Shown: positions 51,899 to 60,350 of the stretch, piece after piece
Layout of the letters: each line of letters starts with the position of its first letter
Position numbering within the stretch: position 1 is the first letter of the stretch
Source of the DNA: Anaerocolumna xylanovorans DSM 12503
GTDB taxonomy: Bacteria; Bacillota; Clostridia; Lachnospirales; Lachnospiraceae
Assembly: GCF_900143645.1 (NCBI RefSeq)
Contig: NZ_FRFD01000009.1
Span: 84,722-148,721 of the forward strand
Direction of reading: 5' to 3'
DNA: 64,000 nt
The notes under the pieces: model-generated
The model's input: only the letters and a program-made list of their open reading frames with translations
Databases searched by the model: none
Told to the model about the DNA's origin: nothing
Program-made: the position numbers and the translations under genes

Positions 51899-52888
51899 CT
51901 AATAAAGAGTGTTTGTTAACAGCTTCTTTAGTGTTTCTTCTACGGAGTCTTCACCTACTGTTTTCTCTGTCACCGCATGGTATAGCTCATTTAATTCAAT
52001 CATGGACATACGCTTTATGCCAAACATATTGGCAAATAAATAGCAGGATAAATCATCATATTTCTGACAAAAATATTTGACATTTTTGTTCAGGCTATCC
52101 CTTTCGAGAGAAAAATTTCCTGGATGATTCTGGTGATAGTTAACTGCATCGTCTATCATTCTGAATCGATATCCCCGTTGATATAACATAAAGGAATAAT
52201 CCGTATCTTCCATGCCCCAAGAAGTATAGTTTTCGTCAAAGAGGAAATCCTCTATATTTTTCCGTACAAAGGACATATTAGCTGTCGTTCCTGTGACCCA
52301 TGGAAAATAGAAACCCTCAAGATTGTTTCCGTATTTCTCAACAACATCGCGGTAATTGTCAGTAGATCCCCCTACGCTAAAGGTGCTGATAATATTTTCA
52401 AAATCAGTTACTATATCTCTTTCAGTGAAAAAATCTTCTGTAAAAATGTCTTTTTTTGGTTCCTTAAGCTGTTTGATTAATATCTTCAGAGAGTTTTCTT
52501 TCCATTGCATCTTTGAATTGTACCTTACGAGAATCTTTTCTTTCATGCCCATTGCTGCAAGATTCTGACTCTTGTTCGCCTGATGTACTGCTATGAAATT
52601 TTTGTTTGGAATTCTGTCATCATCACAAAAAATAATATGATTTGCATTCGTATGTTTCAGCCCGGTATTTCTTGATTTGGAACGCCCCCTGTTTTCTTGA
52701 TGCACATAAGTAATATCCAGCTTGCCCTGATAGGTATCTACTACTGCCTTTGTATCATCTATACTGCCATCATCTACTATAACTATATTGAAATCTTTGC
52801 TTGTCTGAATTGTAAACCCAGCCAGTGTTAAATTTAAGAATTCGCTGCGGTTATAGGTAGGCATTATGACTGACGTTTTATCATACAT
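51899..52888 (-). CDS. Family 2 glycosyltransferase with galactosyltransferase-like C-terminal segment
   Basis: 329 aa. GT-A fold: TSVIMPTYNRSEFLNLTLAGFTIQT, NIVIVDDGSIDDT (nucleotide-binding Asp), ENRGRSKSRNTGLKHTNANHIIFCDDDRIP (DxD metal motif) and FDENYTSWGMEDTDYSFMLYQRGYRF, which resembles the GWGxED acceptor-side motif of GT7-type and chondroitin-synthase-like transferases. The start at 52888 is used because GGGAGG precedes it by 10 bases; the codon further upstream is part of that site. Heads an ABC exporter cluster, so it may glycosylate the exported molecule. Acceptor unknown. Confidence 0.85.
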   Translation of the reverse strand: MYDKTSVIMPTYNRSEFLNLTLAGFTIQTSKDFNIVIVDDGSIDDTKAVVDTYQGKLDITYVHQENRGRSKSRNTGLKHTNANHIIFCDDDRIPNKNFIAVHQANKSQNLAAMGMKEKILVRYNSKMQWKENSLKILIKQLKEPKKDIFTEDFFTERDIVTDFENIISTFSVGGSTDNYRDVVEKYGNNLEGFYFPWVTGTTANMSFVRKNIEDFLFDENYTSWGMEDTDYSFMLYQRGYRFRMIDDAVNYHQNHPGNFSLERDSLNKNVKYFCQKYDDLSCYLFANMFGIKRMSMIELNELYHAVTEKTVGEDSVEETLKKLLTNTLY

Positions 52889-52925
52889 TTTTATATTACC
52901 TCCCAATTGAAACTCTTTACTCTGA

Positions 52926-52960
52926 ATATCCTAAAATTGATTTTATCAAAATTAGGATAT
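52926..52960 (-). promoter_or_regulatory. Hairpin/palindrome in the glycosyltransferase leader
   Basis: ATATCCTAA (52926-52934) and TTAGGATAT (52952-52960) pair perfectly; a further TTGAT/ATCAA pair sits inside, with two mismatched pairs between and a TTT loop. It lies 38 bases before the glycosyltransferase ATG, so operator or leader hairpin. Confidence 0.55.
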
Positions 52961-53185
52961 TGAAATTACCTAACATAGAATATGTTACCATTATAATATT
53001 TTATTTAAAGTGCCCTTTTTTTAGCTTAGTATCTTTTTTTTAGTTTATTCCGATATTATTGCCTGTGTTATTTCCAATATCTTAAATAATATGCTCTACA
53101 GTGCTTGATACAAATGCGCAATATTAAACTTTATGCAGCATTTCTCTATATTGCCGCACTTGATTCTATCTATAAACCAAAGAAA
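52961..53185. other. AT-rich intergenic stretch without recognised genes
   Basis: Contains T-tracts around 53017-53041 and no convincing ORF, promoter pair or repeat. The glycosyltransferase cluster promoter should lie here, with a TATAAT on the minus strand near 52990-52997, but no good -35 is visible. Confidence 0.5.
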
Positions 53186-53223
53186 AGCTCATAATCACAT
53201 CTTAATAGACATAACCATGAGCT
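53186..53223 (-). terminator. Terminator of the LacI-family gene
   Basis: AGCTCAT (53186-53192) pairs with ATGAGCT (53217-53223); on the minus strand the stem is followed by TTTTCTTT. Confidence 0.65.
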
Positions 53224-53246
53224 ATGGATTGTATAACTATTCGGTA

Positions 53247-54272
53247 TTATAATGTTTTTGTAAGCTTTTTAACACTTTGCCGGGCTATTACCTTTACGGG
53301 AAGGATAATAATTCTTTCTTTTATTTCTTCTCCATTTACAAGCTTTAAGATTTTTTCAACTGCTATTTCACCTTTTTGAGATACTTCCTGATGAACTGTT
53401 GTCAGCGCAGGGCGTATGATCTGTGAGTATACATTATCGTCAAAGCCTGTTATGGAGATATCATCCGGTATCCGCTTCCCGTGGTCCCTTAGATAATTCA
53501 TAACATATATGGCATAGTAATCCGACGCACAGAATAAGGCTGTGTAACCGGGCAAATGCTTAAACAGTTCTTTCAGACTGTCTTCCATCCCTTTTTCACC
53601 CGGGGTAAGCCAAAAGAAATCCTCATCCTTATAGGTTACCTGATATTCAGTGAGTGCCTGTTTATATCCCATGAATCTTTCCCTATCAACTCCCAGACAG
53701 TTATCCGCAACAAATCCTATCTTTCTATGCCCGCACTCCAGCAAATATTTAGTCATTTCATAGCCGCCCTGCATGTCCTTAAGCCCTACATTCACATATT
53801 CCATGACATCCTCGTAAAAATAGCTGTCGATAAATACCATAGGCTTATTGACTTTTCTTTTCAGCAAAATACAGTCATCTCCGGCCATTCCAAGCAGTAT
53901 CAGGCCATCAACATTCCAGGTAGATACATAATTAATTATCTGGTTTAAATCCTCTGAGATATAAATCATCAAAAAGTAACCGCTGATACGAAGACATTTC
54001 TCAATTGCTCCCACCAGTTCGCCGGTATAGGTATCCTTTAGTGCATTTTCATATTTATCACTTCTTGCCTTCATGGCAAATCCAATGATTTTGGATTTAT
54101 TCTGGGCAAGGTTTCTTGCATTCATATTGGGAACATACTCATATTCTTCAATAACCTTTTGTACCTTCTCAATAGTCTTCTTGGACACCTGACCGGTCTT
54201 TCCGTGTATCACATTGTTAACTGTGGTCGTACTAATCCCTAGCATATCCGCTATTTCTTTTATCGTTATCAC
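53247..54272 (-). CDS. LacI-family transcriptional regulator
   Basis: 341 aa. HTH MITIKEIADMLGISTTTVNNVIHGKTGQVSKKTI, linker with YVPNMNARNLAQNKSKIIGF, sensor domain with DGLILLG, KPMVFIDSYF, GGYEMTKYLLECGHRKIGFV, DISITGFDDNVYSQI and TTVHQE. GTG start with GTGGGG seven bases upstream. The nearest sugar operon is the GH13 importer 4.5 kb away, with the ABC-2 cluster between, so its target is uncertain. It is similar in length and wording to the LacI protein at 18.8 kb, suggesting a paralogue. Confidence 0.93.
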   Translation of the reverse strand: MITIKEIADMLGISTTTVNNVIHGKTGQVSKKTIEKVQKVIEEYEYVPNMNARNLAQNKSKIIGFAMKARSDKYENALKDTYTGELVGAIEKCLRISGYFLMIYISEDLNQIINYVSTWNVDGLILLGMAGDDCILLKRKVNKPMVFIDSYFYEDVMEYVNVGLKDMQGGYEMTKYLLECGHRKIGFVADNCLGVDRERFMGYKQALTEYQVTYKDEDFFWLTPGEKGMEDSLKELFKHLPGYTALFCASDYYAIYVMNYLRDHGKRIPDDISITGFDDNVYSQIIRPALTTVHQEVSQKGEIAVEKILKLVNGEEIKERIIILPVKVIARQSVKKLTKTL

Positions 54273-54304
54273 AGCAAAACCCCACTTTTACTCTTGAATT
54301 TTAA

Positions 54305-54350
54305 AGAACTGCCGCATAATCTTAAGGAGACATTTCTCTGCAGCAGTTCT
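54305..54350 (-). terminator. Probable terminator of pflA
   Basis: AGAACTGC (54305-54312) pairs with GCAGTTCT (54343-54350), with a small inner stem; TTTAAAATT follows on the minus strand. Confidence 0.6.
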
Positions 54351-54375
54351 ACCTGATAGTATATTTTAATTTTTT

Positions 54376-55110
54376 TTAATTTGCAAGAGGTATTCCGGAG
54401 GTGAGAAAGATTCCTTTCACCTCTTCCAGCAGTTTCTTATCCGGTTCCCTGGTGTCATACAGCTTATATTCATAGCCTAAGGCTTCCCACTTATATTCTC
54501 CCATCTTATGGAAGGGAAGAATTTCTATCCTTGAAATATTGGAATAGTTCTTTAGATGCTCTGCCAAAGCCCTGACACTCTCTAAGTTATCCGTAAGTCC
54601 CGGAACCAATACATAGCGAAGCCAAGTATTGATGGCTTTATCCCTTGTATAGTCCAGGAATTTAAGGGTTGGGGCCAATTCTACACCTGTCACCCTGCTA
54701 TATACCTCTGGGTCATAATTTTTAATGTCCAAAAGTACAAGATCCGTATTCTCCAGCACCTGTTCCACTGTATCGGAAAACACATAGCCGGAAGTGTCCA
54801 CCGCTACGGATATTCCTTCTTTCTTGCACCTTTTGCTCATTTCCAGAATGAAATCTGCCTGTAAAAGCGGCTCTCCGCCGGTAAAGGTTACTCCGCCTCC
54901 GGAAAATATCATATAGGATTTATATTTTATAATCTCACTCATAAGCTGATCCGGCGTATATATGGTTCCTTTATTGGTATCCCAGGTATCCGGATTGTGA
55001 CAGAACTGGCATCTTAGGGGACACCCCTGCATAAATACCACGAATCTGACACCGGGTCCATCTACCGTACCGCAGCTTTCCACTGAGTGTACCCTTCCTG
55101 TTATATTCAT
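54376..55110 (-). CDS. pflA: Pyruvate formate-lyase activating enzyme (radical SAM)
   Basis: A 244-aa radical-SAM enzyme that installs the glycyl radical on PflB. The Cx3Cx2C cluster motif is GCPLRCQFCHNPD at about residues 31-43; then FSGGGVTFTGGEPLLQADF (SAM-binding GGE region), VDTSGY, VLLDIKNYDPEVY and LRYVLVPGLTDN. The ATG at 55110 with AGAGGTGG upstream gives MNITGRVHS, the usual N-terminus. Located 176 bp after pflB on the same strand. Confidence 0.97.
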   Translation of the reverse strand: MNITGRVHSVESCGTVDGPGVRFVVFMQGCPLRCQFCHNPDTWDTNKGTIYTPDQLMSEIIKYKSYMIFSGGGVTFTGGEPLLQADFILEMSKRCKKEGISVAVDTSGYVFSDTVEQVLENTDLVLLDIKNYDPEVYSRVTGVELAPTLKFLDYTRDKAINTWLRYVLVPGLTDNLESVRALAEHLKNYSNISRIEILPFHKMGEYKWEALGYEYKLYDTREPDKKLLEEVKGIFLTSGIPLAN

Positions 55111-55286
55111 AATAACCACCTCTTTCGCTTTGCTCCAAGGTATAGGACTCCCTCTTTATAGACATGCAGGGCCTGTAACCATTATAAGCCCAATTGAATC
55201 CTGTCCGCAAGACAAAATACATTGCTTTCTATAATGGGAACAAGCCCCTCATTCACCTCATATTTCAAATTACAAAGACTCTGCAA

Positions 55287-57512
55287 TTACCTCTCATGGA
55301 AAGTACGGTTAATAACATCAAGCTGCTGTTCTCTGTTTAATTTAACGAAGTTAACAGCATACCCTGAAACACGGATAGTAAGCTGCGGATATTTTTCCGG
55401 ATGATCCATTGCATCTAAGAGTGTTTCTCTGTCAAATACATTCACATTGATATGGTGTCCCTTGTCAAAGAAGTATCCATCCAAAAGACCTACAAGATTA
55501 CCGACTCTTTCGCCTTCACTCTTTCCCAATGCCTTGGGTACAATGGAGAATGTATAGGAAATACCATCTTCTGCATGCCTGTAGGGAAGCTTGGCAACCG
55601 ATGCCATGGAAGCAACGGCTCCCTTCTTATCCCTTCCGTGCATGGGATTTGCACCCGGTGCAAAAGGCTCTCCTGCTTTTCTTCCGTCAGGTGTATTTCC
55701 TGTCTTCTTGCCATATACTACGTTGGAAGTAATGGTAAGAATAGAAAGTGTCTGTTTTGCATTACGGTAAGTCTTAAACTTCCTTAGCTTATTCATGAAT
55801 CTTTCCACTAATTCTACTGCAATCTGATCCACACGGTCATCATTGTTTCCGAAAGCAGGATATTCACCATCTATTTCATAGTCTACTGCAAGACCCTTTT
55901 CATCGCGAACAACCTTTACCTTGGCGTATTTGATTGCGGACAGGGAATCTGCCACAACAGAAAGTCCGGCCATACCGCAGGCTTCCGTACGGAGTATGGA
56001 GATATCATGAAGAGCCATCTGCAGTCTCTCGTAATTATATTTATCATGCATATAATGGATAACATTCAGGGTATTGATATAAAGCTCTGCCAGCCATTCC
56101 AGTGTCTGGTCAAATTTCATCATTACTTCATCATAATCCAGATATTCTCCCCTTACAGGTTCAAACATCGGCCCTACCTGCTCACCGGTTTTTTCGTCTT
56201 TTCCGCCATTAATCGCATAAAGAAGAGCTTTGGCAAGGTTGGCACGTGCCCCGAAGAACTGCATCTGCTTTCCGACTCTCATGGCAGATACGCAGCAGGC
56301 GATGGCATAATCATCTCCCCATACATCTCTCATGATATCATCACTCTCATACTGGATGGAGCTTGTATCAATGGATACCTTAGCGCAGAAATCCTTAAAC
56401 GCCTGGGGCAGGAAAGTTGACCACAGTACCGTAAGATTTGGTTCCGGAGCCGCTCCTAAATTGTAAAGGGTATGAAGAACACGGAAACTGCTCTTGGTAA
56501 CCAGAGTACGTCCGTCAAGTCCCATACCTCCGATTGCTTCTGTTACCCAGGTCGGATCCCCTGAAAACAAATCATTATAGGAAGGGGTACGAAGGAATCG
56601 TACCATACGCAGCTTCATAACAAACTGGTCTACGATTTCTTGTACTTCCTCTTCTGTTATCAATCCATTCTTTAAATCTCTCTCATAGTAAATATCAAGG
56701 AAGGTACTTACTCTGCCTAAACTCATGGCTGCTCCATCCTGTTCCTTAATCGCACCAAGATATGCAAAATAGGTCCATTGGGTTGCTTCCAGAGAATTCT
56801 TAGCAGGACCGCTGATATCATAACCATAGCTTGAGGCCATAGCCTTTAATTCTTTCAATGCATTAATCTGCTCGGAAATTTCTTCTCTTAACAAAATTTC
56901 AGGTGACTCCAGAGTATTGCGCTCCAACAGCTTTTTCTGGTCTATCTTTTCCTGAATAAGGGTATCCACTCCGTAAAGTGCTACTCTTCTGTAATCTCCG
57001 ATGATACGTCCTCTTCCATAGGCGTCCGGCAGACCTGTTATAATACCGGTATGTCTGGCCTTTCTCATAGAATCGGTATAAGCGGCGAATACCCCATCAT
57101 TATGGGTCTTCCTAAGATGGGTATAAATCTCTTCTGTTCTCTCATCCAGCTCGTAGCCATAGGATTCCAGCGCACTTTTTACCACACGGATTCCGCCGTT
57201 TGGCATAATCCCGCGCTTTAGAGGTTTATCTGTCTGGAAGCCGACAATAACCTCATTGTCTTTGTCCAGATATCCTGCACCAAAAGCAGTAATTGTGGAG
57301 GGTTTTGTTGTTTCTGCGTCCACAATTCCTTTCTGGTTCTCCACTTGCATCAGTTCAAGAACCTTCTCCCAAACCTTTTGTGTCTTTTCTGTAGAGCCTG
57401 CAAGGAAAGAACCATCTCCCTCGTAGGGTGTATAATTATGTTGAATGAAGCTCCTGACGTTGATATCCGTCGTCCAGCTTCCGGGTGCAAAACCATTCCA
57501 TTCTTCTCTCAT
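55287..57512 (-). CDS. pflB: Formate acetyltransferase (pyruvate formate-lyase)
   Basis: Glycyl-radical enzyme converting pyruvate plus CoA to acetyl-CoA and formate under anaerobic conditions. 741 aa, with the two adjacent catalytic cysteines in AIACCVSAMRVGKQMQFFGARANLAKALLYAING, and the C-terminal glycyl-radical motif RVSGYAVNFVKL. TGLPDAYGRGRIIGDYRR is the substrate-site start. The ATG at 57512 with AAAGAGG upstream gives MREEWNGFAPGSWTTDINVRSFIQ, the canonical start; an open frame 27 codons longer runs through the leader hairpins and is rejected. Confidence 0.98.
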   Translation of the reverse strand: MREEWNGFAPGSWTTDINVRSFIQHNYTPYEGDGSFLAGSTEKTQKVWEKVLELMQVENQKGIVDAETTKPSTITAFGAGYLDKDNEVIVGFQTDKPLKRGIMPNGGIRVVKSALESYGYELDERTEEIYTHLRKTHNDGVFAAYTDSMRKARHTGIITGLPDAYGRGRIIGDYRRVALYGVDTLIQEKIDQKKLLERNTLESPEILLREEISEQINALKELKAMASSYGYDISGPAKNSLEATQWTYFAYLGAIKEQDGAAMSLGRVSTFLDIYYERDLKNGLITEEEVQEIVDQFVMKLRMVRFLRTPSYNDLFSGDPTWVTEAIGGMGLDGRTLVTKSSFRVLHTLYNLGAAPEPNLTVLWSTFLPQAFKDFCAKVSIDTSSIQYESDDIMRDVWGDDYAIACCVSAMRVGKQMQFFGARANLAKALLYAINGGKDEKTGEQVGPMFEPVRGEYLDYDEVMMKFDQTLEWLAELYINTLNVIHYMHDKYNYERLQMALHDISILRTEACGMAGLSVVADSLSAIKYAKVKVVRDEKGLAVDYEIDGEYPAFGNNDDRVDQIAVELVERFMNKLRKFKTYRNAKQTLSILTITSNVVYGKKTGNTPDGRKAGEPFAPGANPMHGRDKKGAVASMASVAKLPYRHAEDGISYTFSIVPKALGKSEGERVGNLVGLLDGYFFDKGHHINVNVFDRETLLDAMDHPEKYPQLTIRVSGYAVNFVKLNREQQLDVINRTFHER

Positions 57513-57527
57513 TCTAACCTCTTTCCT

Positions 57528-57594
57528 GAATATCCAATCTTGGATTGGATATTCGTTAATTGGTAGTTGAAAAAACAGTTTTTGTTTTTTCAAC
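57528..57594 (-). promoter_or_regulatory. Two perfect hairpins in the pflB leader
   Basis: GTTGAAAAAACA / TGTTTTTTCAAC (57566-57577, 57583-57594; 5-nt loop), then nearer the gene GAATATCCAATC / GATTGGATATTC (57528-57539, 57543-57554; 3-nt loop). Both are perfect 12-bp stems. The second ends four bases before the pflB ribosome site. Likely regulatory or stabilising. Confidence 0.75.
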
Positions 57595-57681
57595 CTATTT
57601 CTCCTGACTGTAATTCCAGTAGTTTATATATATCTTGTAGTTAATTAAGCAAATCTGAATTAATACATCAATATATAGGAA

Positions 57682-57710
57682 ATACTAAAGAATACGCTCC
57701 GACTTGTCAA
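57682..57710 (-). promoter_or_regulatory. pflB promoter
   Basis: On the minus strand TTGACA (57705-57710), 17 bp, TAGTAT (57682-57687), giving a leader of about 165 nt. A weak Rex-like imperfect palindrome TTGTAGTTAATTAAGCAA lies at 57635-57652. Confidence 0.65.
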
Positions 57711-57776
57711 TACTTTTAACGAGTATTTTTATCATTTAGGAGAAACAACTATGAATCTCTTCCTATCAGACTTTTC

Positions 57777-58499
57777 TTACAGCACTTTTGATAAGAATTC
57801 TTTTAGTCTCGGGTTAGTTGGATTGTTAAAAAATTCCTCCGGTGTATTCTGCTCCATAATTCTTCCCTGATCCATAAACAGAACCCTGGTTCCAACCTCT
57901 TTGGCAAAGCCCATTTCATGAGTTACCACTACCATTGTCATGCCGTCGGCAGCAAGCTCTTTCATAAGCTCTAATACTTCTCCTACCATTTCAGGGTCCA
58001 GAGCTGAGGTCGGCTCATCAAAGAGCATCACATCGGGATTCATGGCAAGGGCACGGGCAATGGCAATTCTCTGCTTTTGACCGCCGGAGAGCTGCTTGGG
58101 ATAACTATCTGCTTTTTCCGGAAGCCCGACACGTTTTAGAAGCTCCATTGCCTTTGCCTCCGCTTCCGCCTTATTCATAACTCCAAGCTTTATCGGAGCA
58201 AGGGTAATATTTTCCTTCACCGTCTTATGAGGGAAGAGGTTAAATTGCTGGAATACCATTCCCATTTTTCTTCTTAATACATTAATGTTATTTTTAGAAT
58301 CTAAGATATTCTTTCCTTCAAACCATATTTCTCCCCCGTCAGGCACCTCAAGCAGGTTAAGGCAGCGCAGAAACGTAGATTTACCGGAACCGGAGGGACC
58401 GATAACAACCACTTTTTCACCCTTCTCAATGGTCTCGGAGATATCACTTAGTACGACATGGGAGCCAAACTGTTTTTTCAGATTTTTAGTTTCTATCAC
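57777..58499 (-). CDS. Polar amino-acid ABC importer ATPase (GlnQ-like)
   Basis: A 240-aa subunit of the PAAT family: Walker A GPSGSGKSTFLR, Q-loop MVFQQFNLFPHKTV, signature LSGGQKQRIAIARAL, Walker B VMLFDEPTSALDPE, switch His VVTHEMGFA. The GTG start at 58499 overlaps the permease gene by 14 bp. Last gene of a binding protein-permease-ATPase operon. Confidence 0.96.
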   Translation of the reverse strand: MIETKNLKKQFGSHVVLSDISETIEKGEKVVVIGPSGSGKSTFLRCLNLLEVPDGGEIWFEGKNILDSKNNINVLRRKMGMVFQQFNLFPHKTVKENITLAPIKLGVMNKAEAEAKAMELLKRVGLPEKADSYPKQLSGGQKQRIAIARALAMNPDVMLFDEPTSALDPEMVGEVLELMKELAADGMTMVVVTHEMGFAKEVGTRVLFMDQGRIMEQNTPEEFFNNPTNPRLKEFLSKVL

Positions 58500-59199
58500 C
58501 TTGGTCCATCCTCCCTTCTATAAAATGTAAAAGCTTTGTAAATCCTATTACCATAATCAGGTAGCAGGCAGCGGCTATTATTAAAGGCGGCAGTACATCA
58601 TAAGTCCTTGAGCCAATAAACTGGGCTGCCTTTGACAAATCTGTAATTGCAATGATACTGGCAACGGACGTTTCCTTAATCAACACGATAAATTCATTTC
58701 CAAGAGCCGGCAATATGTTCTTAATCGCCTGGGGCATGATTATTGTAAACATGGTCTGATTGCCGTTTAATCCCAGAGAACGTCCTGCTTCATACTGCCC
58801 CTTGTCTATGGATTCAATTCCCGCTCTTACAATTTCCGCTACATAAGCTCCGGAATTGATACCAAAGCAGATACCCGCCACAATAATTTCGTTGGTATTT
58901 CTTGCGGTAAAAATCAAATTATAGATGATTAACAGCTGCAGCAGCACCGGTGTGCCTCTGATTATCGTTACATACAGGTTACACAGACTCTTAATCCAGT
59001 GAAGACCTTTTATGTTTGCAGTTGAAAAGCGGATTACTGCCACCAGTATTCCAAGAAAAGCTCCAATCAGGAGTGCAAGGAAGGATATAAGCAGAGTATT
59101 TCTAAGTCCCTCCAGGTAAAACATATATCTATGTTCTGTTATAAAGGCATCATAATAGCTCTGACCTACCTGATTAAACCAATTAAGTATTGCGTCCAA
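58486..59199 (-). CDS. Polar amino-acid ABC importer permease (HisM/GlnP type)
   Basis: A 237-aa membrane protein with about five helices and the PAAT signatures NLYVTIIRGTPVLLQLLIIYN, SGAYVAEIVRAGIESIDKGQYEAGRSLGLNGNQTMFTIIMPQAIKNILPALGNEFIVLIKETSV. TTG start well placed after AAGGAG. The single permease would act as a homodimer. Confidence 0.95.
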   Translation of the reverse strand: MDAILNWFNQVGQSYYDAFITEHRYMFYLEGLRNTLLISFLALLIGAFLGILVAVIRFSTANIKGLHWIKSLCNLYVTIIRGTPVLLQLLIIYNLIFTARNTNEIIVAGICFGINSGAYVAEIVRAGIESIDKGQYEAGRSLGLNGNQTMFTIIMPQAIKNILPALGNEFIVLIKETSVASIIAITDLSKAAQFIGSRTYDVLPPLIIAAACYLIMVIGFTKLLHFIEGRMDQGDRN

Positions 59200-59224
59200 T
59201 TTTTTTCTCCTTCTTTACGCATAA

Positions 59225-59259
59225 TTAGCAGCAGACAATAATACCTTGGCTGCTGCTAA
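59225..59259 (-). promoter_or_regulatory. Intercistronic stem-loop after the amino-acid-binding protein gene
   Basis: TTAGCAGCAG (59225-59234) pairs perfectly with CTGCTGCTAA (59250-59259), 25 bases before the permease start. No T-run on the minus strand. Confidence 0.7.
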
Positions 59260-59299
59260 CTATTAAGTCTATCCACTTCACCAATAATAATTAGTATAT

Positions 59300-60076
59300 C
59301 TACTTACTGCCTGTTTTTGTATGTTTTGCAGTAAATTCTTCAATCTTACCATCTTTGATCAACTGGTCAATTACCTCATTGATCTTATTAAGAAGCTCGG
59401 TATTTCCCTTCTTAACAGCAATCGCATACTTATCTTCAAACAGTACATCATCCGTACCATCACTCTTCTTTAATATCACAAGGGAATCATTAGCTGCTAC
59501 CAATTCCTGTGCAGGGTACTGATCCATTACGATACAGTCAATCTTATTGTTTTTAAGATCTTCTGCAGCCTGAACAAACTTGGAATATCTCTTAATATTC
59601 TTTGAATCAGTGGTTACATTGTCCGGATTGCTTATATAAAAATCCGCAATATTTCCTTCCTGAACGCCAATAATCTTATCATTTAAGTCTTTTATGCCGG
59701 TTACATTGGAAGCGTCCTTATTCACAACAACAACTTCCGTAGAGCTTACATATTCATGGGAAAAGTCCATCTTTTTCTTACGGTCCTCATCCACCGAAAC
59801 ACCTGCCGCTACAAAATCCACCTTACCGCTTTGTACTGCCGCAAGTGCACCCTGAAATTCCATATTCTTGATTACCAGTTCTTTATCCATAGCGTCTGCA
59901 ATTGCCTGAGCAATATCCATATCAATTCCTACTACCTTATCACCCTCCATATATTCATAGGGTGCAAAACCTGCCTCCGTACCCACAATCAGCTTATTAT
60001 CATCCGAAGACTTACCACATCCTGCCAAAGAAACAGCTGTCACAGCTGCCAGCATTAAACACACAATCTTTTTCAT
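59300..60076 (-). CDS. Polar amino-acid-binding lipoprotein (family 3 SBP)
   Basis: 258 aa. Signal MKKIVCLMLAAVTAVSLAGC with lipobox LAGC; then LIVGTEAGFAPYEYMEGDKVVGIDMDIAQAIADAM, FQGALAAVQSGKVDFVAAGVSVDEDRKKKMDFSHEY and IIGVQEGN, the standard family 3 pattern binding an L-amino acid by its alpha-carboxylate and amino groups. Which amino acid is not clear. AAAAGGAG precedes the ATG. First gene of the operon. Confidence 0.95.
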   Translation of the reverse strand: MKKIVCLMLAAVTAVSLAGCGKSSDDNKLIVGTEAGFAPYEYMEGDKVVGIDMDIAQAIADAMDKELVIKNMEFQGALAAVQSGKVDFVAAGVSVDEDRKKKMDFSHEYVSSTEVVVVNKDASNVTGIKDLNDKIIGVQEGNIADFYISNPDNVTTDSKNIKRYSKFVQAAEDLKNNKIDCIVMDQYPAQELVAANDSLVILKKSDGTDDVLFEDKYAIAVKKGNTELLNKINEVIDQLIKDGKIEEFTAKHTKTGSK

Positions 60077-60132
60077 ACTAACTCCTTTTCATTTCCAGAT
60101 AAGGAACCTTTCATTCTGCATCCATAAAAATA

Positions 60133-60241
60133 CGTCAAGCAAGGGCATTCAGCCTTCGTTGACGAATGGAAGATACCTTATAAATATTTAAAATAATTAA
60201 TATTAATGCTAGTATTGTACCATGTTTTTTGAAAATTTCAA
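60133..60241 (-). promoter_or_regulatory. Promoter and leader hairpin of the amino-acid importer operon
   Basis: On the minus strand TTGAAA (60236-60241), 16 bp, TACAAT (60214-60219). The leader contains CGTCAA (60133-60138) paired with TTGACG (60159-60164), with AAGG/CCTT inside; TATTTTTA follows. This is a weak terminator-like shape 57 bases before the gene, so an attenuator is possible. Confidence 0.5.
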
Positions 60242-60350
60242 GTATTTTTATTCAAAAACTCTGAGTATTTTTCCGAAAATCCATTGATGTATAATCTTTA
60301 CATCCTCTGATTCTATGATTTATCTGCTAAAATCAGCAGAGCAGTACTAC

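Noticed and set aside
57513..57593. 27-codon N-terminal extension of PflB
   Set aside because: It runs through the two leader hairpins and lacks family similarity; the ATG at 57512 has a good ribosome site and canonical sequence.
57635..57652. Rex (redox) operator upstream of pflB
   Set aside because: Only about 5 of 7 bases match in each half of the Rex consensus and it lies downstream of the promoter; kept as a weak note, not a call.
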